Of a DNA stretch of 64,000 nucleotides, positions 33,450 through 42,734 are shown piece by piece. Origin of the DNA: Streptomyces sp. NBC_00271. Its GTDB lineage: Bacteria > Actinomycetota > Actinomycetes > Streptomycetales > Streptomycetaceae. The position numbers were made by a program, and so were the translations under genes. Within the stretch, counting starts at the first letter, position 1. Every line of letters starts with the position of its first letter. The stretch spans positions 5,952,001-6,016,000 of the forward strand of contig NZ_CP108070.1 in the NCBI RefSeq assembly GCF_036178845.1, in the 5' to 3' direction. Below the pieces are notes generated by a model. The model was not told the DNA's origin, did not search any database, and saw only the letters and a list, made by a program, of their open reading frames with translations.

Positions 33450-35132
33450 CTAAAGCGGCTCCGCCTGCGGAGCGTGCGGCGCCTGCCACACCACCGTCGT
33501 ACCGGCACCGTCGGCTCCGGGCCCCGGTCCGTACCAGCTGTCGCCGCCCAGCGACTCGGCGCGCCGCCCGAGGTTGCGCAGGCCGCTGCGCCGGCCGCCC
33601 TCGGGGATGCCGACGCCGTTGTCCTCGACGGTCAGCCGGACACCCTGCCGACCGTCCGGCAGGACGACGGACGCGTCGACGACGACGTCGATGCGGGAGG
33701 CCCCTGCATGCCGGAAGGCGTTGGAGAGCGCCTCGCGCAGGGCCGCGATGAGGTTCTTGCCCGTGAGTTCACCGACCGCCGTGTCGACGGGCCCGACAAA
33801 GCGGTGCGTGGGCTTGAAGCCGAGCGGCACGGCGGCCATGTTGATCTCCCGCAGCACCCGGGTGCGCAGCCCGGACGGCACTTCGGCAGGTCCCTGTTGG
33901 AGCGCGAAGACGGCGGTGCGGATCTCCTGAATGGTGACGTCGAGTTCGTCGACCGCCTTTTCGACGCCCTGCCGCACCACGGGCACGGCTGAGTTCCGCT
34001 GTGCGCTCTCCAGCATCATCCCGGTGGCGAACAGCCGCTGGATGACGAGATCGTGCAGGTCACGGGCGATCCGGTCACGGTCCTCGTAGACCGCGAGCCG
34101 CTCACGGTCGCGCTGTGCCTCGGCCATCATCAGCGCGAGCGCGGCCTGCGAGGCGAAGTGCGCGGCGAGGGTGCGCTCGGTCTCGGTGAAAGGACGCCCG
34201 CCCCGTTCCCGGGGAGTGACGAGGGCTCCCAGGAGACGGCCGTCGCTCTGCAGGGGAAGCATCATCGTCGGCCCGTACTCGCGGGCGAAGTCGGTGACCA
34301 TCCGCGGGTCGGTGGCCGCGTCGTCGAGGAACACGGCCTCTCCGTCGAGGAGTTCGGCGACCAGTTCGCTCTCCGGCGGGACGACGGCTCCCAGCACCTG
34401 GGACGGGCGGTCCTTGGCGACCGCGCTGATCTCCAGACCGCCCTCCGCGGCGGGCAGCAGCACGATCCCGGCCACCGATCCGGAGAGCCTGCGGGCCTGT
34501 TCCGCGACGACCTGGAGCGCGTCCTCGGCGTCGTCGGCCGACAGGAGTGCCCGGGTCACGGCCACCGAGCCGTCGATCCACCGTTCGCGCTGCTGGGCGG
34601 CCTCGTACAGCCGGGCGTTGCCGATCGCGATACCCGCCTCCGCGGCCAGCACGCGGACCATCTTGAGGTCGTCGTCGGTGAACGGGCCACCGCCGCGTTT
34701 CTCGGCCAGGTACAGATTCCCGAAGATCTCCCCCTGCACCCGGATCGGAACCCCCAGGAAACTGCGCATCGCCGGATGGTGCTCGGGGAATCCGCACGCG
34801 CGCGCATCCTCGTCCAGGCGCGCGAGCCGTACCGGCGCCGGGTCGTGGATGAGCGCCCCGAGCAGCCCCTTGTGTCCGTCGGGCAGCCGCCCGATCCGCC
34901 GGGCGGTCTCCTCGTCGACGCCGTGGAAGACGAAGTCCGCGAGTCCCTCACCGTCTTCCGCCACGACCCCGATGGCGGCGTAGCGCGCGTCCGCCAGTTC
35001 GGCCGCCTTCTCGCAGATCCGGTCCAGCGTCGAATGCAGCTCCAGCCCCGACCCGATCGACCGCACCGCCTCCAGCAGCCGCGGCACGTCCGAGCCGCCG
35101 TCCGGGCGGGGGGAGGCGGGAACCACTGACAT
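33450..35132 (-). CDS. two-GAF sensor histidine kinase (DevS/DosS-like)
   Basis: The 560-residue soluble kinase has two GAF domains (about 20-165 and 190-345) and a HisKA_3/HATPase transmitter with the phospho-acceptor His in RIARDLHDLVIQRLFA (near 370), N-box ALREALSNAFRHAG and G-boxes DNGVGIP and SGLRNLGRRAE. The layout matches mycobacterial DosS/DosT, haem sensors of O2, NO and CO; haem binding by the GAF His cannot be confirmed here. It lies beside cydABCD, which fits a redox role. No response regulator is adjacent. Two 22-bp-spaced direct repeats lie just upstream of the start. Confidence 0.88.
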   Translation of the reverse strand: MSVVPASPRPDGGSDVPRLLEAVRSIGSGLELHSTLDRICEKAAELADARYAAIGVVAEDGEGLADFVFHGVDEETARRIGRLPDGHKGLLGALIHDPAPVRLARLDEDARACGFPEHHPAMRSFLGVPIRVQGEIFGNLYLAEKRGGGPFTDDDLKMVRVLAAEAGIAIGNARLYEAAQQRERWIDGSVAVTRALLSADDAEDALQVVAEQARRLSGSVAGIVLLPAAEGGLEISAVAKDRPSQVLGAVVPPESELVAELLDGEAVFLDDAATDPRMVTDFAREYGPTMMLPLQSDGRLLGALVTPRERGGRPFTETERTLAAHFASQAALALMMAEAQRDRERLAVYEDRDRIARDLHDLVIQRLFATGMMLESAQRNSAVPVVRQGVEKAVDELDVTIQEIRTAVFALQQGPAEVPSGLRTRVLREINMAAVPLGFKPTHRFVGPVDTAVGELTGKNLIAALREALSNAFRHAGASRIDVVVDASVVLPDGRQGVRLTVEDNGVGIPEGGRRSGLRNLGRRAESLGGDSWYGPGPGADGAGTTVVWQAPHAPQAEPL

Positions 35133-35160
35133 GCCTCGAGAGTAGTTAGTCCTCTTTGGA

Positions 35161-35200
35161 CCGGAAAGTCGGACCGTTGGGGCCGGAAAGTCGGACCGTT
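35161..35200. repeat. direct repeat in the sensor-kinase promoter region
   Basis: CCGGAAAGTCGGACCGTT occurs at 35161-35178 and again at 35183-35200, 22 bp apart, about two helical turns. The copies lie 29-68 bp upstream of the kinase start and 13-52 bp beyond the cydCD stop. Confidence 0.75.
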
Positions 35201-35212
35201 GCCGGGGAGTCG

Positions 35213-38200
35213 CTACCGCGCCGCCGCCCCGACCAGCAGATCCCCCGCCGCCTCCCGCTCCAGCATCTCCCGCAACGGCCCCTCCACCACCGACAGCTCC
35301 GCGTACGCACCCCGCTGGGCCACCCGTCCCGCCGCCAGCACGATCACCTCGTCCACCGCCGCGAGACCGGCCAGCCGATGCGTGATCAGCAGCGTCGTAC
35401 GGCCCTCGGTCGCGGCCAGCAGGTCCGCGGTGAGCGCGTCGGCCGTCGGCAGGTCGAGGTGTTCCGCGGGCTCGTCGAGGACGAGCACGGGGAAGTCCGC
35501 CAGCAGCGCGCGAGCGAGCGCCAGCCGCTGGCGCTGACCACCGGACAGCCGCGCCCCGTGCTCGCCGATCAGTGTGTCGAGCCCGTCGGGCAGTCCGTCC
35601 GCCCACTCCAGGAGCCGGGCCCGCGCGAGCGCGTCGCGCAGCTCGGCCTCGGTGGCGTTCTTCCGGGCCAGCAGGAGGTTCTCGCGCACCGTGCTGTCGA
35701 AGAGGTGCGCGTCCTGGGCGCAGAGCCCGACCAGTCGGCGCACGTCGTCCCCGTCCATCCCGTACGCGTCCGTGCCGCCCAAGGTGTACGTCCCCGCCTC
35801 CGCGTCCAGGAACCGCAGCAGCACCTGTGCGAGCGTGGTCTTGCCGGAGCCGGAGGGGCCGACGACGGCGACCCTGCGGCCCTGTTCGAGGGTCAGGTCG
35901 AGGCCGGCGAGCGCGTCCCGGTCCTGTCCGGCATGGCGCGCCCTGAGCCCTCGTACGCGCAGCGGGAACGGTGTCGCGGGCGCCGGCTGCGGGACCTCCG
36001 GTTCGCGTACGGGATCGGGGGCGTCCAGCACCTCGTACACACGCTCCGCGCTCCTGCGCACCCGCTGCCGGTACTGGACGGCGAGCGGCAGCCCCAGGAC
36101 GGCCTCGAACGCCGCCAGCGGGGTGAGGACGACCACGGCCATCGCCACGCCGCTCAGGCGCCCGCCTGCGACCGCCTGGGCGCCCACGAGGGCGGTCGCC
36201 GCGACGGTCAGTCCGGTCGCCAGTGCGGTGAGCCCGTCGCCGAGCGCGGTCGCGGTGGCGGCCCGGGAGGCGATGCGGGTCAGCACGGTGTCGGCCCGTC
36301 GTGCCTCGGCCGTACGGGTGGGCAGCGCGCCCGCGACCGTCAACTCGGCCGTCCCGGTGAGGAGGTCGGTCACCCGGGTCGCCAGGGCGCCGCGAGCGGG
36401 GGACAGCCGGTGCTCCGCGCGGCGCGCCACGGCGCCGGTCAGCAGCGGGACACCGACCCCGGCCGCCAGCAACCCGGCGGCGAGGGCGGCCCCGGCCTCG
36501 GGAAGCAGCCAGGCGGTGAAGCCGACGGAGGCGGCGGACACGAGGAGCGCTGCCCCGGCCGGCAGCAGCCACCGCAGCCAGTAGTCCTGCAGGGCGTCCA
36601 CATCGGCCACGAGCCGCGACAGCAGGTCTCCCCGCCGGGCCGTGCGCAGTCCGGCGGGGGCCAGGCGCTCAAGACGTCGGTAGACGGCGACCCGGGTGTC
36701 GGCCAGCATCCGCAGCACCGCGTCGTGCGACACGAGCCGCTCCGCGTACCGGAAGACGGCCCGGCCGATCCCGAACGCCCGCGTGGCGGTCACGGCCAGC
36801 ATCAGATACATCACCGGCGGCTGCTGCGACGCTCGCGAGATCAGCCACCCGGAGGTGGCCATCAGCCCGACGGCACTTCCGAGGGCGAGGCTCCCGAGGA
36901 GAAGGGCGAGCGCGAAACGACCGCTCCGGGGGCCGGCCGTCGCGCGGACCCGGGCAAGTACGCCTCCGCGTCGCGGAGGGGCCGCGTGGGCCTCTTCCGT
37001 AGTGGCCGCGGGCACGCCCTCCGTCTCGACCGTCGGGAGCTCCTTCGTGCCCTCGCCGTGGACGGTACCGGTCGCGACGACCGACGCCGCGGCCTCGAGC
37101 CGCACCACCCGGTCGGCCACCTCCAGCAGCGCGGGCCGGTGCACCACCAGCAGCACCGTCCGGCCGACGGCGAGCCTGCGCACCGCCGCCACGACCTCCG
37201 CCTCCGTCGCCCCGTCCAGCGAAGCCGTCGGCTCGTCGAGCAGCAGCACGGGCCGGTCCGCGAGAAACGCCCGGGCCAGCGCGAGACGTTGACGCTGCCC
37301 GGCGGAGAGTCCGCTGCCGTCCTCACCGAGGACCGTCCCGACCCCGTCGGGCAGGGCGTCCACGAACTCCAGCGCCCCCGCGTCGGCCAGCGCCCGCCGC
37401 ACCGCCGCGTCGTCGGCGTCGAGCCGGGCGAGCCGTACGTTCTCGGCGATCGAACCGGCGTAAAGGTGAGGCCGCTGGGGCACCCATGCCACCCGGGACC
37501 GCCATTCCTCCACATCGGCCTCGGCGAGATCGACTCCTCCGATCCGCACCCGCCCCGCGACGGGCTCCACGAACCCCAGCAGCACATTCAGCAGCGTGGA
37601 CTTGCCCACACCGCTCGGTCCGACGAGGGCCACCGTCTCACCGGGCCCGACCGAGAAGGAGACATCGGAGACCGCGTCCCCGGAGCGTCCCGGATACCGG
37701 ACCGTCACTCCCTCGAAGCCGATCTCCCCCTCCGGCGCGAGAAGCGAACCGGTGGGCGGCACCGGGGTCTCCAGCACCGAGAAGATCTCCTCCGCCGCCG
37801 CGAGCCCCTCGGCGGCGGCGTGGTACTGCGCCCCCACCTGCCGCAGTGGCAGATACGCCTCGGGAGCGAGGACGAGGATGACGAGCCCGACGTACAGATC
37901 CATGTCGCCGTGGACGAGCCGCATCCCGATGGTCACCGCGACCAGGGCGACCGAGATCGTGGCGAGCAGCTCCAGCGCGAAGGACGAAAGGAAGGCGATC
38001 CGCAGCGTCCGCATGGTCGCCTGGCGGTACTCGCCGGTGATCCGCCGGATCGACTCGGCTTGCGCCTTGGCCCGCCCGAAGATCTTGAGCGTGGGCAGAC
38101 CGGCGACCACATCCAGGAAGTGCCCCGAGAGCCGGGACAGCAGTCGCCACTGACGGTCCATCTGGGACCGGGTCGCCCAGCCGATCAGCGCCATGAAGAC

Positions 38201-38725
38201 GGGGATGAGCGGCAGGGTGACGACGATGATCGCCGCCGACACCCAGTCCTCGGTGACGATCCGCGCGAGCACGGCCACGGGCACCACGACCGCGAGTCCC
38301 AGCTGGGGGAGATAGCGCGAGAAGTAGTCGTCGAGGGCGTCCACTCCCCGCGTGGCGAGGGCGACGAGCGACCCGGTTCGCTGCCCGCTCAGCCATCCGG
38401 GGCCGAGCGCGGCGGCCCGCTCCAGCAACCGTCCCCGCAACTCCGACTTGACCGCCGCACTCGCCCGGTGCGCGGCGAGTTCGGTGAGCCAGGAGACAAC
38501 CGCTCGCCCGATGGCCACCGCGACCAGCAGGACCAGGGGCGTCCGGAGTTCGGAAGCCGAGTGACCGTGCTGGAAAGCGCCGACGACCACTTCGGCGATG
38601 AGCATCGCCTGGGCAATGACCAGCGCCGCCCCGGCCGCGCCCAGCCCCACGACCGCCATGAGGAAGAAGCGAGTGGCGCGGGCGTACCGCAGCAGACGCG
38701 GATCGATTGGTTTCACGTGAAACAC
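35213..38725 (-). CDS. cydCD: fused CydD-CydC ABC exporter for cytochrome bd assembly
   Basis: The 1170-residue chain holds two complete ABC half-transporters. The first (CydD-like) has TMDs (about 15-300), Walker A GPSGVGKST (near 375) and signature LSAGQRQRLALA. The second (CydC-like) has TMDs (about 600-870, VFRYAERLVSHDAVLR), Walker A GPSGSGKTT (near 960) and LSGGQRQRLALA. CydDC exports glutathione/cysteine-type thiols and is needed for cytochrome bd maturation. The best start is GTG 38725, whose first codons (VFHVKP) are formed by a parS site. It follows cydB by 89 bp in the same direction. Confidence 0.94.
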   Translation of the reverse strand: MFHVKPIDPRLLRYARATRFFLMAVVGLGAAGAALVIAQAMLIAEVVVGAFQHGHSASELRTPLVLLVAVAIGRAVVSWLTELAAHRASAAVKSELRGRLLERAAALGPGWLSGQRTGSLVALATRGVDALDDYFSRYLPQLGLAVVVPVAVLARIVTEDWVSAAIIVVTLPLIPVFMALIGWATRSQMDRQWRLLSRLSGHFLDVVAGLPTLKIFGRAKAQAESIRRITGEYRQATMRTLRIAFLSSFALELLATISVALVAVTIGMRLVHGDMDLYVGLVILVLAPEAYLPLRQVGAQYHAAAEGLAAAEEIFSVLETPVPPTGSLLAPEGEIGFEGVTVRYPGRSGDAVSDVSFSVGPGETVALVGPSGVGKSTLLNVLLGFVEPVAGRVRIGGVDLAEADVEEWRSRVAWVPQRPHLYAGSIAENVRLARLDADDAAVRRALADAGALEFVDALPDGVGTVLGEDGSGLSAGQRQRLALARAFLADRPVLLLDEPTASLDGATEAEVVAAVRRLAVGRTVLLVVHRPALLEVADRVVRLEAAASVVATGTVHGEGTKELPTVETEGVPAATTEEAHAAPPRRGGVLARVRATAGPRSGRFALALLLGSLALGSAVGLMATSGWLISRASQQPPVMYLMLAVTATRAFGIGRAVFRYAERLVSHDAVLRMLADTRVAVYRRLERLAPAGLRTARRGDLLSRLVADVDALQDYWLRWLLPAGAALLVSAASVGFTAWLLPEAGAALAAGLLAAGVGVPLLTGAVARRAEHRLSPARGALATRVTDLLTGTAELTVAGALPTRTAEARRADTVLTRIASRAATATALGDGLTALATGLTVAATALVGAQAVAGGRLSGVAMAVVVLTPLAAFEAVLGLPLAVQYRQRVRRSAERVYEVLDAPDPVREPEVPQPAPATPFPLRVRGLRARHAGQDRDALAGLDLTLEQGRRVAVVGPSGSGKTTLAQVLLRFLDAEAGTYTLGGTDAYGMDGDDVRRLVGLCAQDAHLFDSTVRENLLLARKNATEAELRDALARARLLEWADGLPDGLDTLIGEHGARLSGGQRQRLALARALLADFPVLVLDEPAEHLDLPTADALTADLLAATEGRTTLLITHRLAGLAAVDEVIVLAAGRVAQRGAYAELSVVEGPLREMLEREAAGDLLVGAAAR
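38709..38724. promoter_or_regulatory. parS: parS site forming the start of cydCD
   Basis: GGTTTCACGTGAAACA differs from the TGTTTCACGTGAAACA consensus at one outer base. It is read as codons 1-6 of cydCD on the minus strand. Confidence 0.88.
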
Positions 38726-38744
38726 ACCCTTGGCTCATCCGGCA

Positions 38745-38760
38745 TGTTTCACGTGAAACA
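38745..38760. promoter_or_regulatory. parS: perfect parS site between cydB and cydCD
   Basis: TGTTTCACGTGAAACA, an exact 16-bp palindrome, lies 36 bp (start to start) from the neighbouring parS. ParB nucleates on such sites to organise the origin region. Confidence 0.95.
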
Positions 38761-38814
38761 TGCCCTTGGGTCGGACTTGGTCCATGAGGTCGGATTCAGC
38801 CCATAAGGCCAGGC

Positions 38815-39822
38815 TCAGTGCGCAGCATCCGCGGCGATGTGATGCGTACCGATCCTCTTGCGGAACACCCAGTACGTCCACGACTGGTAGAGCAGGACCA
38901 TCGGTGTGGCGATTCCCGCGCACCAGGTCATGATCCTCAGGGTGTAAGGAGACGACGAGGCGTTGCTGACCGTCAGGCTCCAGTCCGGGTTGAGCGAGGA
39001 CGGCATGACGTTCGGGAAGAGCGTCAGGAAGAGCATCGCGACGGCCGCCACGATGGTGAGCCCCGACAGCGCGAACGCCCAGCCCTCGCGGCCCGTCTGG
39101 GCCACCGCGATCGCGGCGACGAGGGCGACCACGGCCACGATCAACGCGGCCAGGGACTTCGCGTCGCCGTTGTCGGCCTGGGTCCAGATCAGGAAGACGA
39201 GTGCCACCACGGCGGCCACCAGCCCGACCCCGAGCGACAGCTTGCGCGCCCGCTCTCGTATGTCCCCGACGGTCTTGAGCCCCACGAACACGGTCCCGTG
39301 GAAGGTGAACAGCGTCAGCGTGACCAGACCGCCCAGGAGCGCGTACGGGTTGAGCAGGTCACCGAAGTTGCCCACGTACTCGAAGTTCTTGTCGATCTTC
39401 ACTCCGTGCACGATGTTGCCGAAGGCCACGCCCCACATGAACGCGGGGACGAGCGAGGTCCAGAAGATCGCCGCCTCCCAGTTGCGCTGCCAGTTCTCCT
39501 CGGGCCGCTTCACCCGGTACTCGAAGGCGACTCCGCGCACGATCAGGCAGACCAGGATGAGCAGCAGCGGCAGATAGAAGCCGGAGAAGAGCGTGGCGTA
39601 CCACTCCGGGAAGGCGGCGAAGGTCGCGCCGCCCGCCGAGAGCAGCCACACCTCGTTGCCGTCCCAGACGGGTCCGATGGTGTTGATGAGGACCCGCTTC
39701 TCGGTGCGGTCGCGGGCCAGCAGCTTGGTGAGGACGCCGACCCCGAAGTCGAAGCCCTCCAGGAAGAAGTAGCCGGTCCACAGGACCGCGATGATGACGA
39801 ACCAGACGTCGTGGAGTTCCAT
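38815..39822 (-). CDS. cydB: cytochrome bd quinol oxidase subunit II
   Basis: The 335-residue subunit has about eight to nine membrane segments and begins MELHDVWFVIIAVLWTGYFF with the family motif LEGFDFGVGVL. GPVWDGNEVWLLSAGGATFAAFPEWYA (quoted here only in part: WDGNEVWLL, FPEWYA) is the most conserved CydB block. It forms the bd oxidase with CydA, a high-affinity, non-proton-pumping terminal oxidase. The start lies 20 bp after the cydA stop. No small cydX/cydS-like frame was evident downstream. Confidence 0.96.
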   Translation of the reverse strand: MELHDVWFVIIAVLWTGYFFLEGFDFGVGVLTKLLARDRTEKRVLINTIGPVWDGNEVWLLSAGGATFAAFPEWYATLFSGFYLPLLLILVCLIVRGVAFEYRVKRPEENWQRNWEAAIFWTSLVPAFMWGVAFGNIVHGVKIDKNFEYVGNFGDLLNPYALLGGLVTLTLFTFHGTVFVGLKTVGDIRERARKLSLGVGLVAAVVALVFLIWTQADNGDAKSLAALIVAVVALVAAIAVAQTGREGWAFALSGLTIVAAVAMLFLTLFPNVMPSSLNPDWSLTVSNASSSPYTLRIMTWCAGIATPMVLLYQSWTYWVFRKRIGTHHIAADAAH

Positions 39823-39842
39823 GACTCAGCAGCTCCCTGGGC

Positions 39843-41360
39843 CTAGTAGGAGAAGGCCATCGGCTTGTCGGCGTCATGGGGGTCGCCGCCGATCTTGGTG
39901 GGCGGGTTGAGGTCGGCCTCGGTGAGCTCCGGCGGACCCTGCTTCACGTACTTGAGCATCAGCTTCACCTCGATGACGGCGAGGATCGCGTAGATGAGGG
40001 TGAACACGATCAGCGAGGTCAGCACCTCCCCCTGGGAGACCCCGGGCGAGACCGCGTCCCTGGTCCTCAACAGGCCGTACACCACCCAGGGCTGACGCCC
40101 CGTCTCGGTGAAGATCCAGCCCCAGGAGATGCCGATGAGCGGGAAGATCAACGTCCACTGGGACAGCCGCCACCACCAGATGCCGAGCTTCGGCGTCAGC
40201 TCCATGTTTTTGGTGAGCATGAGCTTCGGGACGTCCTCGTCCCCGGTGCGGTGCTCCGGCGCCAGCCAGAACTTCCGCCTGGTCAGCCAGAGGCCGGCGG
40301 TGCACAGGGCCATCGAGACCCCACCGAAGCCGATCATCCAGCGGTACGCCCAGTAGGCGGTGGGGATGTTGGGCCGGTAGTCACCGGGCCCGAATTTCTC
40401 CTGTTCGGACTTGTTGATGTCGTTGATGCCGGGGATCTTGGCGTTGAAGTCGTTCTTGGCGAGGAAGGAGAGTATCCCCGGGATCTCGATGGCGACGGTG
40501 TTGTGCCCCTTGGCGACATCGCCATACGCGAAGAGCGAGAAGGGCGCGGGCTGCTGCGAGTCCCACAGGGCCTCGGCGGCCGACATCTTCATCGGCTGCT
40601 GCTCGTACATCACCTTGCCGAGGGTGTCGGCGCTGACGACGGTGAGGAGCGTGCCGACCAGCGCGGTGACCAGGCCGAGCCGCAGCGACATCCGCATGGT
40701 GCGCACGTGCCGCTTCTTGCGCAGGTGGAAGACGGCGATGCCGGTCATGAAGGCGCCGCCGACCAGGATGGACGCGCTGATCACATGCCAGAAGTTGACG
40801 AGCGCCGTCTCCTGGAAGAGCACCTTGGGGAAGTCGGTCAGCTCGGCGCGCATCGTGCCGTCCGCCTTCTTCACCAGCCGGTAGCCGACCGGATGCTGCA
40901 TGAAGGAGTTGGCCGCCATGATGAAGTAGGCCGACAGGATCGTGCCGATGGAGACCACCCAGATACAGGCGAGGTGCACCTTCTTCGGCAGCTTGTCCCA
41001 GCCGAAGATCCACAGCCCGATGAAGGTGGACTCGAAGAAGAAGGCGATCAGGGCCTCGAAGGCAAGCGGGGCACCGAACACGTCACCGACGAAGCGCGAG
41101 TAGTCGGACCAGTTCATGCCGAACTGGAACTCCTGCACGATGCCGGTCACGACACCCATGGCGATGTTGATCAGGAACAGCCTTCCCCAGAACTTGGTCG
41201 CCCTGAGGTAGTGCTCCTTGCCCGTCCGCACCCAGGCGGTCTCCAGAATCGCCGTGAGAGCGGCGAGCGAGATCGTCAGAGGGACGAAGAGGAAGTGGTA
41301 GACGGTGGTGATGCCGAACTGCCACCGAGCCAGAGTCTCCGGTGCCAAAGCCAGTTCCAC
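39843..41360 (-). CDS. cydA: cytochrome bd quinol oxidase subunit I
   Basis: The 505-residue subunit carries the three haems. The first helix has the His ligand in TTVYHFLFVPL (near residue 20), and QEFQFGMNWSDYSRFVGD, FFFESTFIG and GYRLV correspond to haem- and quinol-binding blocks; the Met ligand of b558 lies in the later helices. The quinol loop appears short, as in Gram-positive bd oxidases. GTG 41360 is preceded by AAGGAG at good spacing. A Rex operator lies 85 bp upstream, so transcription should rise when NADH/NAD+ is high (low oxygen). Confidence 0.96.
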   Translation of the reverse strand: MELALAPETLARWQFGITTVYHFLFVPLTISLAALTAILETAWVRTGKEHYLRATKFWGRLFLINIAMGVVTGIVQEFQFGMNWSDYSRFVGDVFGAPLAFEALIAFFFESTFIGLWIFGWDKLPKKVHLACIWVVSIGTILSAYFIMAANSFMQHPVGYRLVKKADGTMRAELTDFPKVLFQETALVNFWHVISASILVGGAFMTGIAVFHLRKKRHVRTMRMSLRLGLVTALVGTLLTVVSADTLGKVMYEQQPMKMSAAEALWDSQQPAPFSLFAYGDVAKGHNTVAIEIPGILSFLAKNDFNAKIPGINDINKSEQEKFGPGDYRPNIPTAYWAYRWMIGFGGVSMALCTAGLWLTRRKFWLAPEHRTGDEDVPKLMLTKNMELTPKLGIWWWRLSQWTLIFPLIGISWGWIFTETGRQPWVVYGLLRTRDAVSPGVSQGEVLTSLIVFTLIYAILAVIEVKLMLKYVKQGPPELTEADLNPPTKIGGDPHDADKPMAFSY

Positions 41361-41443
41361 GTCGTCAGTCTCCTTACGCCGCCGTGGTTACAGCGGCAGT
41401 TTGCCCCTTTTGCTACATACATCACGGGACAATCGGGACACGC

Positions 41444-41461
41444 TTGTGAACGCGTTCACAT
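41444..41461. promoter_or_regulatory. Rex operator (ROP) upstream of cydA
   Basis: TTGTGAACGCGTTCACAT contains the exact 16-bp palindrome TGTGAACGCGTTCACA (41445-41460), the Streptomyces Rex consensus. A further TTCACAAG half-site follows at 41461-41468. Rex leaves DNA when NADH rises, so cydABCD would be derepressed under oxygen limitation. Confidence 0.93.
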
Positions 41462-41592
41462 TCACAAGCAATTATGACGCACTGGCTTTCGACCTTCGAA
41501 GGGGGGTCCCCCTTTGCGTCAACCCCTCGGAAGGTCTCGAACACACCAAGGTGTCCTCCGGACCGCACCACGGTGCCCTCCGGACCGACGAC

Positions 41593-41642
41593 GACAACCC
41601 CGCCGCTCCGGCGCCGCGAGGCACCGGAGCAGCGGGGTTGTC
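41593..41642. terminator. strong hairpin terminator downstream of hisC
   Basis: GACAACCCCGC-C-GCTCCGG pairs with CCGGAGC-A-GCGGGGTTGTC, an 18-bp stem with one mismatch and a 12-base loop. It begins 16 bp beyond the hisC stop and separates it from the cydA control region. Confidence 0.85.
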
Positions 41643-41657
41643 AGCGGGAATGTGACG

Positions 41658-42734
41658 TCAGAGCTCCTTGCGGAACCCCTCGGTCGTCTTGAGGAAGATG
41701 TCGTTCGCCTCGGTCTCGCCGATCGTCACGCGCACCCCTTCCCCGGCGAAGGGCCGCACGACGACCCCGGCCTGCTCGCAGTGGGCGGCGAATTCGAGCG
41801 TGCGCTCCCCCAGCCTGAGCCACACGAAGTTGGCCTGCGTCTCGGGCACCGTCCAGCCCTGACCGCGCAACGTCTCGACCACACGGTTGCGCTCGCACAC
41901 CAGCGCGCCGACCCGACCGAGCAGTTCGTCCTCGGCGCGCAGCGAGGCGACCGCCGCGTCCTGCGCGAGCTGGCTCACCCCGAAGGGCACCGCCGTCTTG
42001 CGCAGCGCCGCGGCCACCGGCTCGTGCGCGATCGCGAAACCGACCCGCAGGCCCGCGAGCCCGTACGCCTTGGAGAAGGTGCGCAGCACACAGACGTTGG
42101 GACGGTCACGGTAGATCGAAACGCCGTCCGGCACCTCGACGTCCCGGATGAACTCGCGGTACGCCTCGTCCAGGACCACCAGGACATCGTCAGGCACCCG
42201 GTCGAGGAATCGCTCCAGCTCGGCCCGGCGCACCACGGTGCCGGTCGGGTTGTTCGGGTTGCAGACGAAAATCAGCCGCGTCTTGTCGGTGATCGCGTCG
42301 GCCATGGCGTCCAGGTCGTGCACCTCGTCCGAGGTCAGCGGCACCCGTACCGAGGTCGCCCCGCTGATCTGCGTGATGATCGGGTACGCCTCGAAGGACC
42401 GCCAGGCGTAGATCACCTCGTCGCCCGGTCCGCTGGTCGCCTGCAGCAGCTGCTGGGCCACCCCGACCGAACCGGTGCCGGTCGCCAGGTGCGAGAGGGG
42501 GACCCCGAAGCGGTCCGACAGCTCGCTCATCAGTCCCGTGCACGCCATGTCCGGGTAGCGGTTGAACGTACCGGCCGCGGCGGTCACGCTCTCCATCACC
42601 CCGGGCAGCGGCGGGTAGGGGTTCTCGTTGGAGGACAGCTTGTACGCCACCGCGCCGGCCGCGGCGGGCTTGCCCGGCTTGTAGGTGGGGATACCCTCCA
42701 GCTCGGCACGCAGCTTGGGGCTCGTCTCGCTCAC
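41658..42734 (-). CDS. hisC: histidinol-phosphate or aromatic aminotransferase
   Basis: The 358-residue PLP enzyme is of aminotransferase class I/II, HisC/Pat group: [13 protein letters not shown] (near residue 38), NPNNPTGT (near 155), DEAYREF (near 187), and the PLP Lys in [13 protein letters not shown] (near 215). It lies outside a his operon, so it may act as an aryl aminotransferase in Phe/Tyr synthesis (pheA is in the same window) or as a second HisC. GTG 42734 is chosen for its GAGGAGG; the longer frame from 42785 lacks one. A strong terminator follows. Confidence 0.85.
   Translation of the reverse strand: MSETSPKLRAELEGIPTYKPGKPAAAGAVAYKLSSNENPYPPLPGVMESVTAAAGTFNRYPDMACTGLMSELSDRFGVPLSHLATGTGSVGVAQQLLQATSGPGDEVIYAWRSFEAYPIITQISGATSVRVPLTSDEVHDLDAMADAITDKTRLIFVCNPNNPTGTVVRRAELERFLDRVPDDVLVVLDEAYREFIRDVEVPDGVSIYRDRPNVCVLRTFSKAYGLAGLRVGFAIAHEPVAAALRKTAVPFGVSQLAQDAAVASLRAEDELLGRVGALVCERNRVVETLRGQGWTVPETQANFVWLRLGERTLEFAAHCEQAGVVVRPFAGEGVRVTIGETEANDIFLKTTEGFRKEL

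Noticed and set aside
35156..38806. 1216-codon plus-strand open frame
   Set aside because: It is antisense to cydCD and reads as Arg/Gly/Gln-rich nonsense.
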